64,000 bases of DNA, from contig CALQIX020000012.1 of assembly GCA_943330745.2 (NCBI GenBank), forward strand, positions 38,898 through 102,897, read 5' to 3'. The DNA comes from Lishizhenia tianjinensis (GTDB lineage Bacteria; Bacteroidota; Bacteroidia; Flavobacteriales_D; Crocinitomicaceae). A program made the translations under genes and the position numbers. This document shows positions 17,901 to 25,397 of this stretch, in pieces. Every line of letters starts with the position of its first letter. Position 1 is the first letter of the stretch. The notes below the pieces were generated by a model. The model was not told where the DNA came from. It worked only from the letters and a program-made list of their open reading frames with translations, and made no database searches.

Positions 17901-19158
17901 GAACGTAATCCGTTCGGATATCTAAGGTATCATTAATGAAGGTGTTAAAAGATTGGTCAGACCCAATATTCTTACCTACTATGGTATATTCTAAAATATC
18001 ATTTGGTTGTGCAGGTGCGCCATTTAGATCGTTGATATAAACCGTTGCGCGCAAATCTGGCTCGTAAATATCGATGGCAGAGGTAATTACTCGTGGTAAG
18101 ATGGCGTCCTGGGTCGTTGCAACTCTTACTGTAGCCGATGTTGCACTATTCGGAAGGTACGTTTGTGTGGTGTTATTTGGTGAAAAAATTCCGGCATCAA
18201 AGCCTAGAGTGTTATTATAACTGGGAATTCTGTAAGGAGTTAATGCTCCATTGTAGGTCAATGTGCTATTAAAAAAATCATTGGCATTTCTTAAAGGATC
18301 AGGTACATTTAAAAAAGTTCCGTTCCCGTTGAATTGCAACTTATCTCCTTGAATCGAGCGATCCCCCTCATACGCAACAACCCCTAATTCAAAACTGACT
18401 GGCCCAACAGAAGGTGTCGTAAAACCCGAAATTGGAATATCAAGATCATTGCCATTACTCACATAAGCCATTCCGTCAAAAACGGTTAAATTTCGCATGG
18501 ATTGAAGTGAGTTTTTGTAAACAACCACGATAGTCCAAGCACCAAACAAATTATTTGATCCCGTTCGAGAAACAATATTAGCAACCGTAAAACGACCGTT
18601 TCCATTCGTTGGTTGAACAAGAGAAGTAATGTTTTTAAAGCAAAAGTATCCTGGCATTGCGAAATTGTTATTGCCCGGTATAGTTGTAACATCCAACAAA
18701 TCATCAGCAACCAGATTTACGTAAGCGCCATTATTCACTTTTAATTTTACTTGGTTTCTAATGGCATAATTTGTCGTTGTGGTGGTGATTCTGGCAGACC
18801 AATAAAGTCCAGCCCAAGAAATTTCGCTGCACATGTCAAGGTTCAAACTATCACTACTAGACATCCATGTAGCTGTAGTATTGTCTGTGTCAACATAACC
18901 TAAAGTGATTCCGCCATCTTGGTTGTGATTACCGGAGGGAGGAAATTGATTTTGATACGTAGCACAATTGGTGTTACCTGAATTACATGTCAAAGCAACA
19001 TTGGACAATAGCATTATACCACCTTTTTGATTTGTTTGATAACGAATATTAAAAGGAGAAACAATTTGACTGTGCGAAGCAAAATGGAACATTGATAATG
19101 TTATGATTATCAATAATATATAAATTTCCTTAGGATAAAGAGATTTTTGTAGTATCAT
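11929..19158 (-). CDS. Giant T9SS-secreted adhesin with 20 SprB repeats and type B sorting domain
   Basis: A 2409-residue surface protein. It starts with a hydrophobic signal region (IYILLIIITLSMFHFASHSQ). About 500 residues of secreted, DUF11-like domains follow (DILEYTIVGKNIGS...), then an Ig-like module near residues 545-628. Residues about 630-2150 hold 20 SprB-type repeats of roughly 76 residues. Each has C-F/Y-G, G-S-I, G-G-T-x-P-Y-x-Y-x-W-S-N and L-x-x-G-x-Y-x-V-x-V-T-D-x-N-G-C. A PKD-like domain follows (CAWTFGDSLSYTGC). The last 90 residues are a type B (gliding-motility-associated) C-terminal domain with VFNRWGELVFETTD and W-D-G-N. SprB-repeat proteins act as mobile adhesins in gliding Bacteroidota. 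The gene is isolated, with no sprC/sprD/sprF beside it. Confidence 0.92.
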   Translation of the reverse strand: MILQKSLYPKEIYILLIIITLSMFHFASHSQIVSPFNIRYQTNQKGGIMLLSNVALTCNSGNTNCATYQNQFPPSGNHNQDGGITLGYVDTDNTTATWMSSSDSLNLDMCSEISWAGLYWSARITTTTTNYAIRNQVKLKVNNGAYVNLVADDLLDVTTIPGNNNFAMPGYFCFKNITSLVQPTNGNGRFTVANIVSRTGSNNLFGAWTIVVVYKNSLQSMRNLTVFDGMAYVSNGNDLDIPISGFTTPSVGPVSFELGVVAYEGDRSIQGDKLQFNGNGTFLNVPDPLRNANDFFNSTLTYNGALTPYRIPSYNNTLGFDAGIFSPNNTTQTYLPNSATSATVRVATTQDAILPRVITSAIDIYEPDLRATVYINDLNGAPAQPNDILEYTIVGKNIGSDQSFNTFINDTLDIRTDYVPNSISYLNGPFVGTKTDATGDDQAEYDPINRIIKARVNSGATNSTGGLMLNTSTGSDSAVVRFRVRVVDDCVILSCDSTLENKAYIFGTGGISSNSYNNGGASDLYDANGCPSTSSNLISVFAPNCPQISIIDNAPFCIGDNLLLTAPYSSYANYSWTGPNGFISDSSSISIPNASAINSGMYSLSVSLQDGSCTYNNLFDSVVIYQNPTIQQVNLSNSLCFNSNNGSITVAGIGNSPFTYSWSNNLNTPTISNLAPGSYTVTATDQNTCTATASYTITQPTALTAQSVITSNYNGKNISCFGASDGSASVSYSGGTAPYSISWSPGGASTPSVSNLGPGTYTATITDANGCIKTSSVTLTQPTAITLTNTKINVSCFGGSNGSINLTSSGGTPGYIYSWAPSGQTTEDINSLSAGSYTVSATDLNGCIKQSTISITQPAAPLSLTQTHLNVKCFGNSTGSIDLTVAGGTSPYTYAWSSGQTTQDISNLIAGNYSVTVTDFKGCTSVLTITVTQPNAALSSSIAVSPVACFGGASGIINLNPTGGTAPYTFIWSNAATSEDISNLSVGNYSVQISDANNCISTNIGTITQPASPLSLSLTMDEPDCFGGIDGNIDISISGGTIPYAYLWNNGALTEDLPAVGSGFYQVTVTDLNGCIIVGDTVITEPAPVSLMHSQVDVLCYGNSTGSINLMPNGGTAPFTFLWSNGSTQEDLTNIPAGIYLVTVTDNNGCQANRTINVQQPISPLSLTETHTDAVCVGGLQGTIDLTVSGGTSPYTYNWNNNQTIQDIQNLVAGTYSCVVTDNHLCFDTISIAILDPSNTLVLSTSHTDVSCYSGSNGFIDLNVLGGTPSYTYSWSNGQVGQDATGLIQGNYFVIVTDANTCQSFISVLVDEPDSALTATAIITDVLCFGQLTGSIQITTSGGTAPYSYFWSNGATTEDLVNLMAGSYSLTITDANGCQFSFSTIIYQPLDLVIGQGHIDVNCFSNSTGSIDITPAGGVGNYQYSWSNQATTQDISNLAAGNYTLILTDGNNCTTSTTVPIIQPSAAVSLSGIVSPVSCTGGTNGSINITANGGNGNYVYNWSNASTVEDQYNLQSGNYTVTATDFKGCSSTQSYYISQPTSALTSQISMTPVICYSQATGTATVMAFGGTAGYTYLWSNGQTAQTAIGLVAGNYSVVVTDVNNCQSTANITVTQPNLLTVNLNPTNVLCYGNASGSISSSVQGGVLPYSYAWSNLAITSGLNNLIAGQYTVLVTDANGCLAYDTAQINQPIAPLSYSLMTTNNLCFGAALGAIDLSVFGGSSTYNYSWSNSQNTADITHLTAGNYQVVISDVNGCQLLVDTTIYQPTQIQSTALMSPVKCFGGSDGFLNITVSGGIAPYMYLWSNGETTQDIDSLSTGSYSVQITDSNGCIRNFTYAVSQPAQPITLSLTQTNVACFGESTASINLTVAGGTPTYSYSWNNGQPTQDVFLLDTGIYQVIVTDINNCQDSISTLITQPAEPIQLSESHQDILCFGAATGSIDLSVSGGTPIYSYNWSNNQQTEDISTLVAGNYQVVVTDLVGCDDTLVVSLSQPQAPIDVTFTIENVNCFGDSTGSIEASIFGGTAPYQFSWSTSDTTLFIDSLPIGVFAIQVIDSTSCTYVETAIIFQPAAPLNATYSTLEPQCFGYSDGQLIVSATGGTPGYQYNWSTNDSTSMIDSIPTGNYSVQITDANGCIFDLDCFLDQPAQIQPSFDSDILVGCSPLVVEFFNTSDANFNCAWTFGDSLSYTGCDDVIITFDTGGVYDVNLIAYDANGCFNDITYSNYITVNQTPSASLTADPIILFPETPVTTILNTSIGGDFYIWNMGVGDHDEMYFEPGAYEYPANIADTFMITLYAVTTEGCADTAYQQILFNNDPFYYIPNTFIPDGDNRNDVWLPIFSNLDNIKKYKVQVFNRWGELVFETTDPSKGWDGNYHGNNCQDGTYTWKMQFTWYDYRVYDKAGHVNLLR
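12712..17270 (-). repeat. Array of 20 SprB repeats within the adhesin gene
   Basis: Twenty tandem coding repeats of about 225-230 nt. The units differ throughout, so they are an old array rather than fresh duplications. Each begins near a conserved cysteine (CFG, CYG or a variant) and ends near T-Q-P. The extra cysteine in NGC/NNC about 45 residues later could form an intra-repeat disulfide. Confidence 0.9.
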
Positions 19159-19490
19159 TTGCTTGGTAAAAAAACGAATAAAAACGCAGTTACGTTGCCT
19201 TTTCCAGCTGAAAACAATAGAAAGTTGTCTTTAATTTGAAAATCTTAACATGTTGACGATATAACAAGCTTTTAATTGAATTGTTGAAATATGTTAAAGC
19301 GCACCTTAATTTGTGGCAAATGCAAAATAAATTAGTCCATTCTCCCAGATTTTACCTAATTTTATAAAAATGGCAGTTTTGCGGATTTATTTCATGCGAA
19401 TTCGGAAATTTCGAACAACCAAATAGTATCGTTTTACTCTCCCATTTATTAAGTAAATTACTTTATACACTAATGCGAAACAGAATTTAA
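19159..19490. other. Intergenic region between the adhesin and the cold-shock gene
   Basis: 332 nt of AT-rich sequence between divergent genes, so it should contain both promoters and possibly a long cold-shock leader. I see no clear TAnnTTTG box on either strand. A near-palindrome TTCGGAAATTTCGAA at 19401-19415 is the only dyad noticed. No tRNA or small ORF is supported. Confidence 0.5.
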
Positions 19491-19937
19491 ATGGGGAGAT
19501 CACAAGAAACTTTTAATAAAAAAGAAAAAGATAAAAATAAACTTAAGAAGCGCCAGGAAAAGTTAATCAAAAAGGAAGAGAGAAAGGCAAATACCAAAGG
19601 TGGTGGTCTTGAAAATATGATGGCTTATGTAGATGAAAATGGAAATATTTCAGATACACCAATGGATCCAAAAGTACGCAAAGCGATTAGTGCAGAATCA
19701 ATTGAAATTGGAATCCCAAAGCGTGAAGATATTCCAAATGATGGAAAACGAATGGGTAAAGTTGCATTTTTCAATTCTTCCAAGGGTTATGGTTTTATCA
19801 AAGACTTAGAAACCCAGGAAAACATTTTCGTTCACATCAACGCTGTTTCCGGCGAAATAGTTGAAAATGATAGTGTGACATTTGAAATGGCCAGAGGTCC
19901 AAAGGGTTGGAATGCTGTCAATGTTAAAAAAAACTAA
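19491..19937 (+). CDS. Cold-shock-domain protein with basic N-terminal extension
   Basis: A 148-residue protein. The first 50 residues are Lys/Glu-rich and probably helical or disordered (KEKDKNKLKKRQEKLIKKEE). A linker follows, then a C-terminal cold-shock domain from about residue 86: GKVAFFNSSKGYGFIKD carries RNP1-like KGYGFI, and ENIFVHINAV carries RNP2-like IFVHI. Family members bind single-stranded RNA/DNA as chaperones. The N-terminal extension doubles the size of a classic CspA. It precedes a DEAD-box helicase gene, the other common cold-response RNA chaperone, though a terminator lies between them. Confidence 0.9.
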   Translation: MGRSQETFNKKEKDKNKLKKRQEKLIKKEERKANTKGGGLENMMAYVDENGNISDTPMDPKVRKAISAESIEIGIPKREDIPNDGKRMGKVAFFNSSKGYGFIKDLETQENIFVHINAVSGEIVENDSVTFEMARGPKGWNAVNVKKN

Positions 19938-20014
19938 AGAAAAATAATAGATTGACCTCAGTTGTCAATGGTCTTTGTGAAATTTACATTTTAAATTTTT
20001 TTAAAACTGCATGT

Positions 20015-20049
20015 AATCGAAGTTGGGGAAGCCTAGCTTCGATTTTTTA
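20015..20049 (+). terminator. Rho-independent terminator after the cold-shock gene
   Basis: AATCGAAG pairs with CTTCGATT across a 14-nt loop and is followed by a T run. It lies 78 nt beyond the cold-shock stop codon. Confidence 0.75.
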
Positions 20050-20207
20050 ATTTACACTTTTCTGATTTCCTTTCTCGTTTATTGTTTAATCTAAATTTTA
20101 CAAGTTTTTCGGGAGAAATTTAGTTTGAATTTTATTTCAATACGTTAACAAAGCCTAATCAATTTGAATTTACTAGGTTTTACACTATTTTATCCTTTTT
20201 TTATACC

Positions 20208-20215
20208 TATCTTTG
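20208..20215 (+). promoter_or_regulatory. -7 box of the DEAD-box helicase promoter
   Basis: TATCTTTG matches TAnnTTTG exactly and lies 22 nt upstream of the helicase ATG. The expected -33 TTTG is not perfect here (ACTATTTT region). The leader would be short. Confidence 0.6.
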
Positions 20216-20237
20216 CGACTAATTTTTAATATAGTAT

Positions 20238-22220
20238 ATGACATTTGAAGAACTCGGATTGGATGGTGCAGTTTTGAAGGCATTAACCGAATTAGGTTTC
20301 GAAACACCAACCCCGATTCAAGAACAGGCTATTCCAGCCTTATTAAACCAACAAAGAGACTTAGTCGGTTTAGCTCAAACAGGAACAGGTAAAACAGCAG
20401 CTTTCGGTCTCCCATTAATTACTAATATAAATAACAAAAAGAGTATCCCTCAAGGACTTGTTCTTTGTCCTACTCGCGAATTGTGTTTACAAATCACTAA
20501 AGACCTCGAAACCTATTCTAAATTCATGGAATTGAGTATCGTTTCTGTTTATGGTGGTACAGATATTCGTAAACAGATGTCTGATATCAAAAGAGGAGCA
20601 TCAATTATTGTTGCTACTCCAGGGCGTTTAATGGATTTGATTAATCGTCGTGCAATTGCATTGGATGACATCAAAATTGTAATTTTAGACGAGGCAGATG
20701 AAATGTTGAATATGGGGTTCAAAGAAGACCTAGATTCAATTTTAAGTCAGACTCCAAAAGAAAAAAATGTTTGGTTGTTTTCGGCAACAATGCCAACGGA
20801 AGTTTCGAGAATTGCTTCTAATTATATGTCCGACCCATTTGAGGTTTCTGTGGGACATAAAAATCAAAGTAATGAAAATATTGAACACACGTATTTTCAA
20901 GTTAGAGAAAAAGATCGTTTTGAAGCAGTTAAGCGTTTAATCGACTTTAATCCAACTATTTTTGGACTTGTTTTTTGTCGCACACGAATGGAAACAGCTA
21001 GTGTCGCAGAAAAATTAGCGAAGGATGGTTATAATGCAGAACCTTTGCACGGAGATTTAACTCAAGCAATGCGTGATCGTGTAATGGATCGTTTCAGAAA
21101 GCGCGAAATTCAATTATTGGTTGCAACTGACGTTGCTGCACGTGGTTTGGATATCGATAACATTACTCACGTGATCAATTATAATCTTCCTGATGATATA
21201 GAAAATTATACACACAGAAGTGGTCGTACAGCACGTGCTGGAAAAACGGGTAAATCTTTGATCTTTATAAATGCTCGTGAAACGGGTAAAATACGTCAAT
21301 TGGAAAGACAATTGCGTGTACCAGTAACCAAAGGATTGATTCCGTCGGCGGCTGAAATTTGTGAAGTTCAATTGATGAAACTGGTGTCACGAGTGGAAGA
21401 AATTGAGGTTAAAGAAAGAGATATTGCAGGTTTTGTTCCTATGTTGTTGGAGAAGTTTGAAAATCTTTCGAAAGAAGAGGTGATCAAAAAATTCATCTCC
21501 ATGGAGTTTAATCGTTTTATTGAATACTACGAACGTGCTGGAGATTTGAATATTGACGAACGCGATAAAGGAGCTCGTGGTAGAGATCGAGACTTTGAAA
21601 GTGGCGGTTTTGAACGTGGTGGAAGAGAAAGAAGAGATCGAAATGATCGTGGTGATCGCAATGATCGCGGTGGTCGTTCAGGAAATGAAACAGAAGCAGG
21701 TAAAACTCGATTTTTTGTAAGTGTTGGTCGCGATCAGAATTTTAATCCTGGAGCGATGGTTCGTGTTATTTGCGATTCAACAGGTTTAAGTTCTAATTTG
21801 ATTGGTCGTATACAAGTGATGAGTGGTTTTTCATTCTTCGAGGCTGATACTGAGCACACTAGTTCTATCCTGAAAAATGTAAATGGCCAAAACTACGAAG
21901 GGAATACACTTCGTGTTGAGGTGACTAAAGAACGAGATAGTAGCGGTGGTGGTTCAAGGTCTGGAGGTGAACGCTCTTCGGGTGGATCATATGGTGGCCG
22001 CTCTTCAGGTGGTTCTTATGGTGGTCGTTCCTCAGGAGGGTCATTCGGTGGCCGTTCTTCAGGATCAGGAAGTAGTTTCGGAGAAAGAAGAGATCGCGAT
22101 AGGGGTGGTTCATCCGATAGAAAACCTTTTGGAGAAAAAAGAGCATTTGGATCAGATCGCGGTTCAGAAGGATCAAGAGATAGAAAACCAGGTGGATTCG
22201 GAAGAAAACCTAAATATTAA
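20238..22220 (+). CDS. deaD: DEAD-box ATP-dependent RNA helicase (DeaD/CsdA type)
   Basis: A 660-residue RNA helicase. The Q-motif PTPIQEQ, Walker A AQTGTGKT (46-53), DEAD (151-154) and SAT (182-184) are all present. The helicase C-terminal core has FCRTRMETASVAEKLA, ATDVAARGLDID and HRSGRTARAGKTG. A DbpA-type RNA-binding domain follows at about 490-565 (RFFVSVGRDQNFNPGAMVR). The tail is low-complexity: Arg/Asp/Gly-rich before that domain, then tandem GGSYGGRSS-like units after it. Such helicases unwind rRNA or mRNA during ribosome assembly and cold growth. It has its own -7 box and stands just upstream of typA. Confidence 0.95.
   Translation: MTFEELGLDGAVLKALTELGFETPTPIQEQAIPALLNQQRDLVGLAQTGTGKTAAFGLPLITNINNKKSIPQGLVLCPTRELCLQITKDLETYSKFMELSIVSVYGGTDIRKQMSDIKRGASIIVATPGRLMDLINRRAIALDDIKIVILDEADEMLNMGFKEDLDSILSQTPKEKNVWLFSATMPTEVSRIASNYMSDPFEVSVGHKNQSNENIEHTYFQVREKDRFEAVKRLIDFNPTIFGLVFCRTRMETASVAEKLAKDGYNAEPLHGDLTQAMRDRVMDRFRKREIQLLVATDVAARGLDIDNITHVINYNLPDDIENYTHRSGRTARAGKTGKSLIFINARETGKIRQLERQLRVPVTKGLIPSAAEICEVQLMKLVSRVEEIEVKERDIAGFVPMLLEKFENLSKEEVIKKFISMEFNRFIEYYERAGDLNIDERDKGARGRDRDFESGGFERGGRERRDRNDRGDRNDRGGRSGNETEAGKTRFFVSVGRDQNFNPGAMVRVICDSTGLSSNLIGRIQVMSGFSFFEADTEHTSSILKNVNGQNYEGNTLRVEVTKERDSSGGGSRSGGERSSGGSYGGRSSGGSYGGRSSGGSFGGRSSGSGSSFGERRDRDRGGSSDRKPFGEKRAFGSDRGSEGSRDRKPGGFGRKPKY
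21940..22080 (+). repeat. Low-complexity Gly/Ser/Arg tandem repeats in the helicase tail
   Basis: Tandem 30-nt-like units encoding SGGSYGGRSS and close variants (GGSFGGRSS), four or more copies. Codon variation between units is modest. The region resembles RGG-type disordered tails that bind RNA. Confidence 0.8.
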
Positions 22221-22273
22221 TCAAATAAATTGCGGTTTCATAAATCAAACGAACGCAATTGAAAATATCCAAT

Positions 22274-24076
22274 ATGGAAATTAGAAATATAGCTATTATT
22301 GCCCACGTTGACCACGGAAAAACTACTTTGGTTGATAGAATGATTGAAGCGGGGAACTTCGTGAACGAGAGAAATAGACCTACGGGAGAATTGATGCTTG
22401 ATAACAATGATTTGGAGCGTGAGCGTGGAATCACAATCGTTTCAAAAAACGTATCTGTATCCTATAAAGGAACAAAGATCAATATTATTGATACTCCAGG
22501 TCACGCCGACTTTGGAGGTGAGGTAGAGCGTGTCCTAAACATGGCTGATGGAGTTTGTTTGTTAGTCGATGCTTTTGAAGGACCAATGCCTCAAACTCGT
22601 TTCGTTTTAGGGAAGGCATTAGCCCTTGGATTAAATCCACTCGTTGTTATTAATAAAGTTGATAAAGAGAATTGTACACCGGAGGAAGTGCATGAAAAAG
22701 TATTTGATTTAATGTTTGAATTAGATGCTTCTGAAGAACAATTGGATTTTCCTGCCATTTATGGCTCGGCTAAAAATGGTTGGATGTCAGAGGATTGGAA
22801 AAATCAAACAGATAGCATCACACCACTTTTAGATAAGATTATTGATTATTTCAAACCGAAAGAAATACAAGAAGGAAATACGCAAATGTTAATCACTTCG
22901 TTGGATTATTCTTCTTTTGTCGGTCGGATTGCAGTGGGTCGTTTGTTACGTGGTGTAATCAAAGAAAACATGCCTATTCAGTTGTCAAAACGTGATGGAA
23001 CCTTAGAAAAACATCGAATTAAAGAGGTTTATGTTTTTGAAGGATTGGAGCGTAAAAAAGTTGATCTGGTTCAGCCAGGAGATATTTGTGCGATTACAGG
23101 AATTGAAGGATTTGATATCGGCGATTCCATTTGTGACGCCGAAGATCCGGAGCCGTTGCCAACAATCAGTTTGGATGAACCAACGATGTCCATGCTATTT
23201 TCAATCAATGATTCACCATTCTTTGGTAAAGAAGGTAAGTTTATTACCTCTCGTCACATTCAAGAACGTTTGGAAAAAGAATTAGAGAAAAATCTAGCTA
23301 TGCGCGTTGAGCCTACAGACAAAGCTGACAAATGGATGGTTTTTGGTCGTGGTGTATTGCATTTATCCGTTTTGATTGAAACAATGCGTCGTGAAGGGTA
23401 TGAAATGCAAGTGGGTCAACCTCAGGTAATTATAAAAGAAATTGAGGGTAAAAAATCAGAGCCAATTGAAGAATTGACAATCGATTTACCGGATTCTATG
23501 AGTGGAATTGCAGTGGAGGCAGTTACTCGCCGTAAAGGTGATTTGTTGCAGATGGAAACAAAAGGGGAGCGAGTAATTGTTCGTTTCAATATTCCATCGC
23601 GTGGTATTATTGGATTGAGAAGTTATTTATTAACACAAACTGCTGGAGAGGCCATTATGACTCATCGCTTTTTAGAATACCAGCCCATGAAAGGAGATAT
23701 TCCAGGAAGACAAAATGGATCGTTGATTTCATTAGAACAAGGTACAGCCATTCCTTACTCAATCAATAACTTGCAAGATCGTGGAACGTTCTTTATTAAC
23801 CCGAATGAAAATATTTATGAAGGTCAAGTAATTGGTGAAAACTCAAGAGCAGGCGATTTGTGTGTGAATGTTACCAAAACTAAAAAGTTAACCAACATGC
23901 GTGCTTCCGGTTCAGATGATAAAGTACGTATTGCACCTGCAAAAGTATTTACGCTAGAGGAAGCATTAGAATTTATTCAGGATGATGAATATGTGGAAGT
24001 AACTCCAAAAGGATTACGTATCCGAAAAATTCTTTTACGCGAAGCAGAACGGAAAAGAGGTTCAAAAATCGATTAA
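22274..24076 (+). CDS. typA: Translational GTPase TypA/BipA
   Basis: A 600-residue ribosome-associated GTPase. G1 is AHVDHGKT at residues 10-17, switch II is IIDTPGHADFGGEVERVL, and N-K-V-D is present. EF-G-like domains III and V and the BipA-specific C-terminus follow (NMRASGSDDKVRIAPAKVFTLEEAL). The ATG at 22274 is used; the TTG at 22259 only adds five residues. BipA assists 50S assembly and stress or low-temperature growth. It lies 53 nt after the helicase, plausibly on the same transcript. Confidence 0.97.
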   Translation: MEIRNIAIIAHVDHGKTTLVDRMIEAGNFVNERNRPTGELMLDNNDLERERGITIVSKNVSVSYKGTKINIIDTPGHADFGGEVERVLNMADGVCLLVDAFEGPMPQTRFVLGKALALGLNPLVVINKVDKENCTPEEVHEKVFDLMFELDASEEQLDFPAIYGSAKNGWMSEDWKNQTDSITPLLDKIIDYFKPKEIQEGNTQMLITSLDYSSFVGRIAVGRLLRGVIKENMPIQLSKRDGTLEKHRIKEVYVFEGLERKKVDLVQPGDICAITGIEGFDIGDSICDAEDPEPLPTISLDEPTMSMLFSINDSPFFGKEGKFITSRHIQERLEKELEKNLAMRVEPTDKADKWMVFGRGVLHLSVLIETMRREGYEMQVGQPQVIIKEIEGKKSEPIEELTIDLPDSMSGIAVEAVTRRKGDLLQMETKGERVIVRFNIPSRGIIGLRSYLLTQTAGEAIMTHRFLEYQPMKGDIPGRQNGSLISLEQGTAIPYSINNLQDRGTFFINPNENIYEGQVIGENSRAGDLCVNVTKTKKLTNMRASGSDDKVRIAPAKVFTLEEALEFIQDDEYVEVTPKGLRIRKILLREAERKRGSKID

Positions 24077-24090
24077 GATATAGTATAGTT

Positions 24091-24129
24091 TTTCAACTAA
24101 GCCGGGTCAGTTTGATTCGGCTTTTTTTG
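24091..24129 (+). terminator. Rho-independent terminator after typA, copy 1 of a duplicated element
   Basis: AGCCG and CGGCT form a stem around the loop GGTCAGTTTGATT-like sequence, followed by TTTTTTT. Almost the same 39 nt recur at 25226-25265. Confidence 0.85.
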
Positions 24130-24162
24130 TAATTTTGATTTTGAAATTAAGAATTTATCTAT

Positions 24163-25188
24163 ATGAAAAAGTTGATTTTATTTTTATTTTTCTTTAAACT
24201 AACATTCATTATTATCGCGCAAGGAGATCCTGAAGTACGAGAAAAAATAGAATGGCTTAAGAAGGATTACAAAACAGATATGGTGACATGTTTTGATTGG
24301 GAGACGTATTCAATACAAAATAACAAGACAAAAAAGTGGGGCTTGTATTACATGGGGAAATTAGTTTTATCTATGAAATATGACAGCCTAAAACACTATA
24401 GTTTTGGTTTAGCATTATATAGTAAAGGTAAATTAGGTGTTTATTTTTTCGAACAAAAAAAACAGACCATTGGTTGTGAGTTTGATAATTTTGTTTTTCG
24501 TAAATACACTGAAAATTGCTCTGAAGACATAGTAGAGAGCGATGTTGATCAACCTTTGTACTGTAACGGTGCTATTGCGTTGATGAAAAATGGTAAAGCC
24601 GCTTGGATCAATTCGAAAACGGGTAATGCTCTCAACGAATTTATTTATAGTGGTAACGATTTACCGGAAATAAGCATAATATTAAATTGGCAGAAAAAAA
24701 TAAACAAGGAAAAAGCAAAACGTAATCTAAATTTGATTAAAATCATAAGGGGAGCTGCTGGTGAGGATGGTGTTTATTTGGGTAGGAATAAAGTCAATAA
24801 TAAATGGGGTGTTTTTCAAGGTAATGATGAGTTAATCCCCGCACTCTATGATAGTATTGGCCCCCTTGGCTATAATCCTTCTTTTATAACGGTTTACTTA
24901 AATGGAAAAGCTGGTATTTATATGTGGAGAAAAAAAGAAACGGTAGCATGTATGTATGATAAAATAAAGTACATAACATTTACTGGATTTATTAGTTGCG
25001 GAAATACCGATGAATATTATGAATGTTTTATGACAGGTGCGCAAAAGGGCAATAAATGGGCTTGGATAAACCCTCGTAATGGAGTTCCAAGGACTGAGTT
25101 TATATATGACAGCTACGAAGAGTTAATAAAAAGTCGTCCAAATGATTACGATCCATGTAATTGCTATGTTAGTTATTTAGAAGATTAA
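24163..25188 (+). CDS. Secreted WG-repeat-like protein of unknown function
   Basis: A 341-residue exported protein. A signal peptide covers about residues 1-19 (LFFFKLTFIIIAQG). Units resembling WG repeats are visible: KKWGLYYMGKLVLSMKYDSL, NKWGVFQGNDELIPALYDS and KGNKWAWINPRNG, spaced along the protein. WG repeats are short beta units of unknown role, often in secreted proteins. The gene lies between two almost identical terminators and appears to be an extra cassette downstream of typA. Codon use is AT-rich like its neighbours. No partner is evident. Confidence 0.7.
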   Translation: MKKLILFLFFFKLTFIIIAQGDPEVREKIEWLKKDYKTDMVTCFDWETYSIQNNKTKKWGLYYMGKLVLSMKYDSLKHYSFGLALYSKGKLGVYFFEQKKQTIGCEFDNFVFRKYTENCSEDIVESDVDQPLYCNGAIALMKNGKAAWINSKTGNALNEFIYSGNDLPEISIILNWQKKINKEKAKRNLNLIKIIRGAAGEDGVYLGRNKVNNKWGVFQGNDELIPALYDSIGPLGYNPSFITVYLNGKAGIYMWRKKETVACMYDKIKYITFTGFISCGNTDEYYECFMTGAQKGNKWAWINPRNGVPRTEFIYDSYEELIKSRPNDYDPCNCYVSYLED

Positions 25189-25225
25189 AAAAGTAATTTA
25201 TTGAAATGTAGAATAAATTATTTTT

Positions 25226-25265
25226 TTTCAACGAAGCCGGGTCAGTTTGATTCGGCTTTTTTTTG
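25226..25265 (+). terminator. Rho-independent terminator, copy 2 of the duplicated element
   Basis: Differs from 24091-24129 by one substitution (T to G at 25233) and one extra T in the run. Same AGCCG/CGGCT stem. It terminates the WG-like gene. Confidence 0.85.
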
Positions 25266-25397
25266 TGAATAATTTCTTTAGATAAATTCAAAAGACAATT
25301 TTTTTTGAAATCGATGAACGATAGACAACTTTCTGAGTATTACTTTTAGTAATAATAATACCGGCTGTTGCACCGCCTGATATAAAAAAAATAAAAG

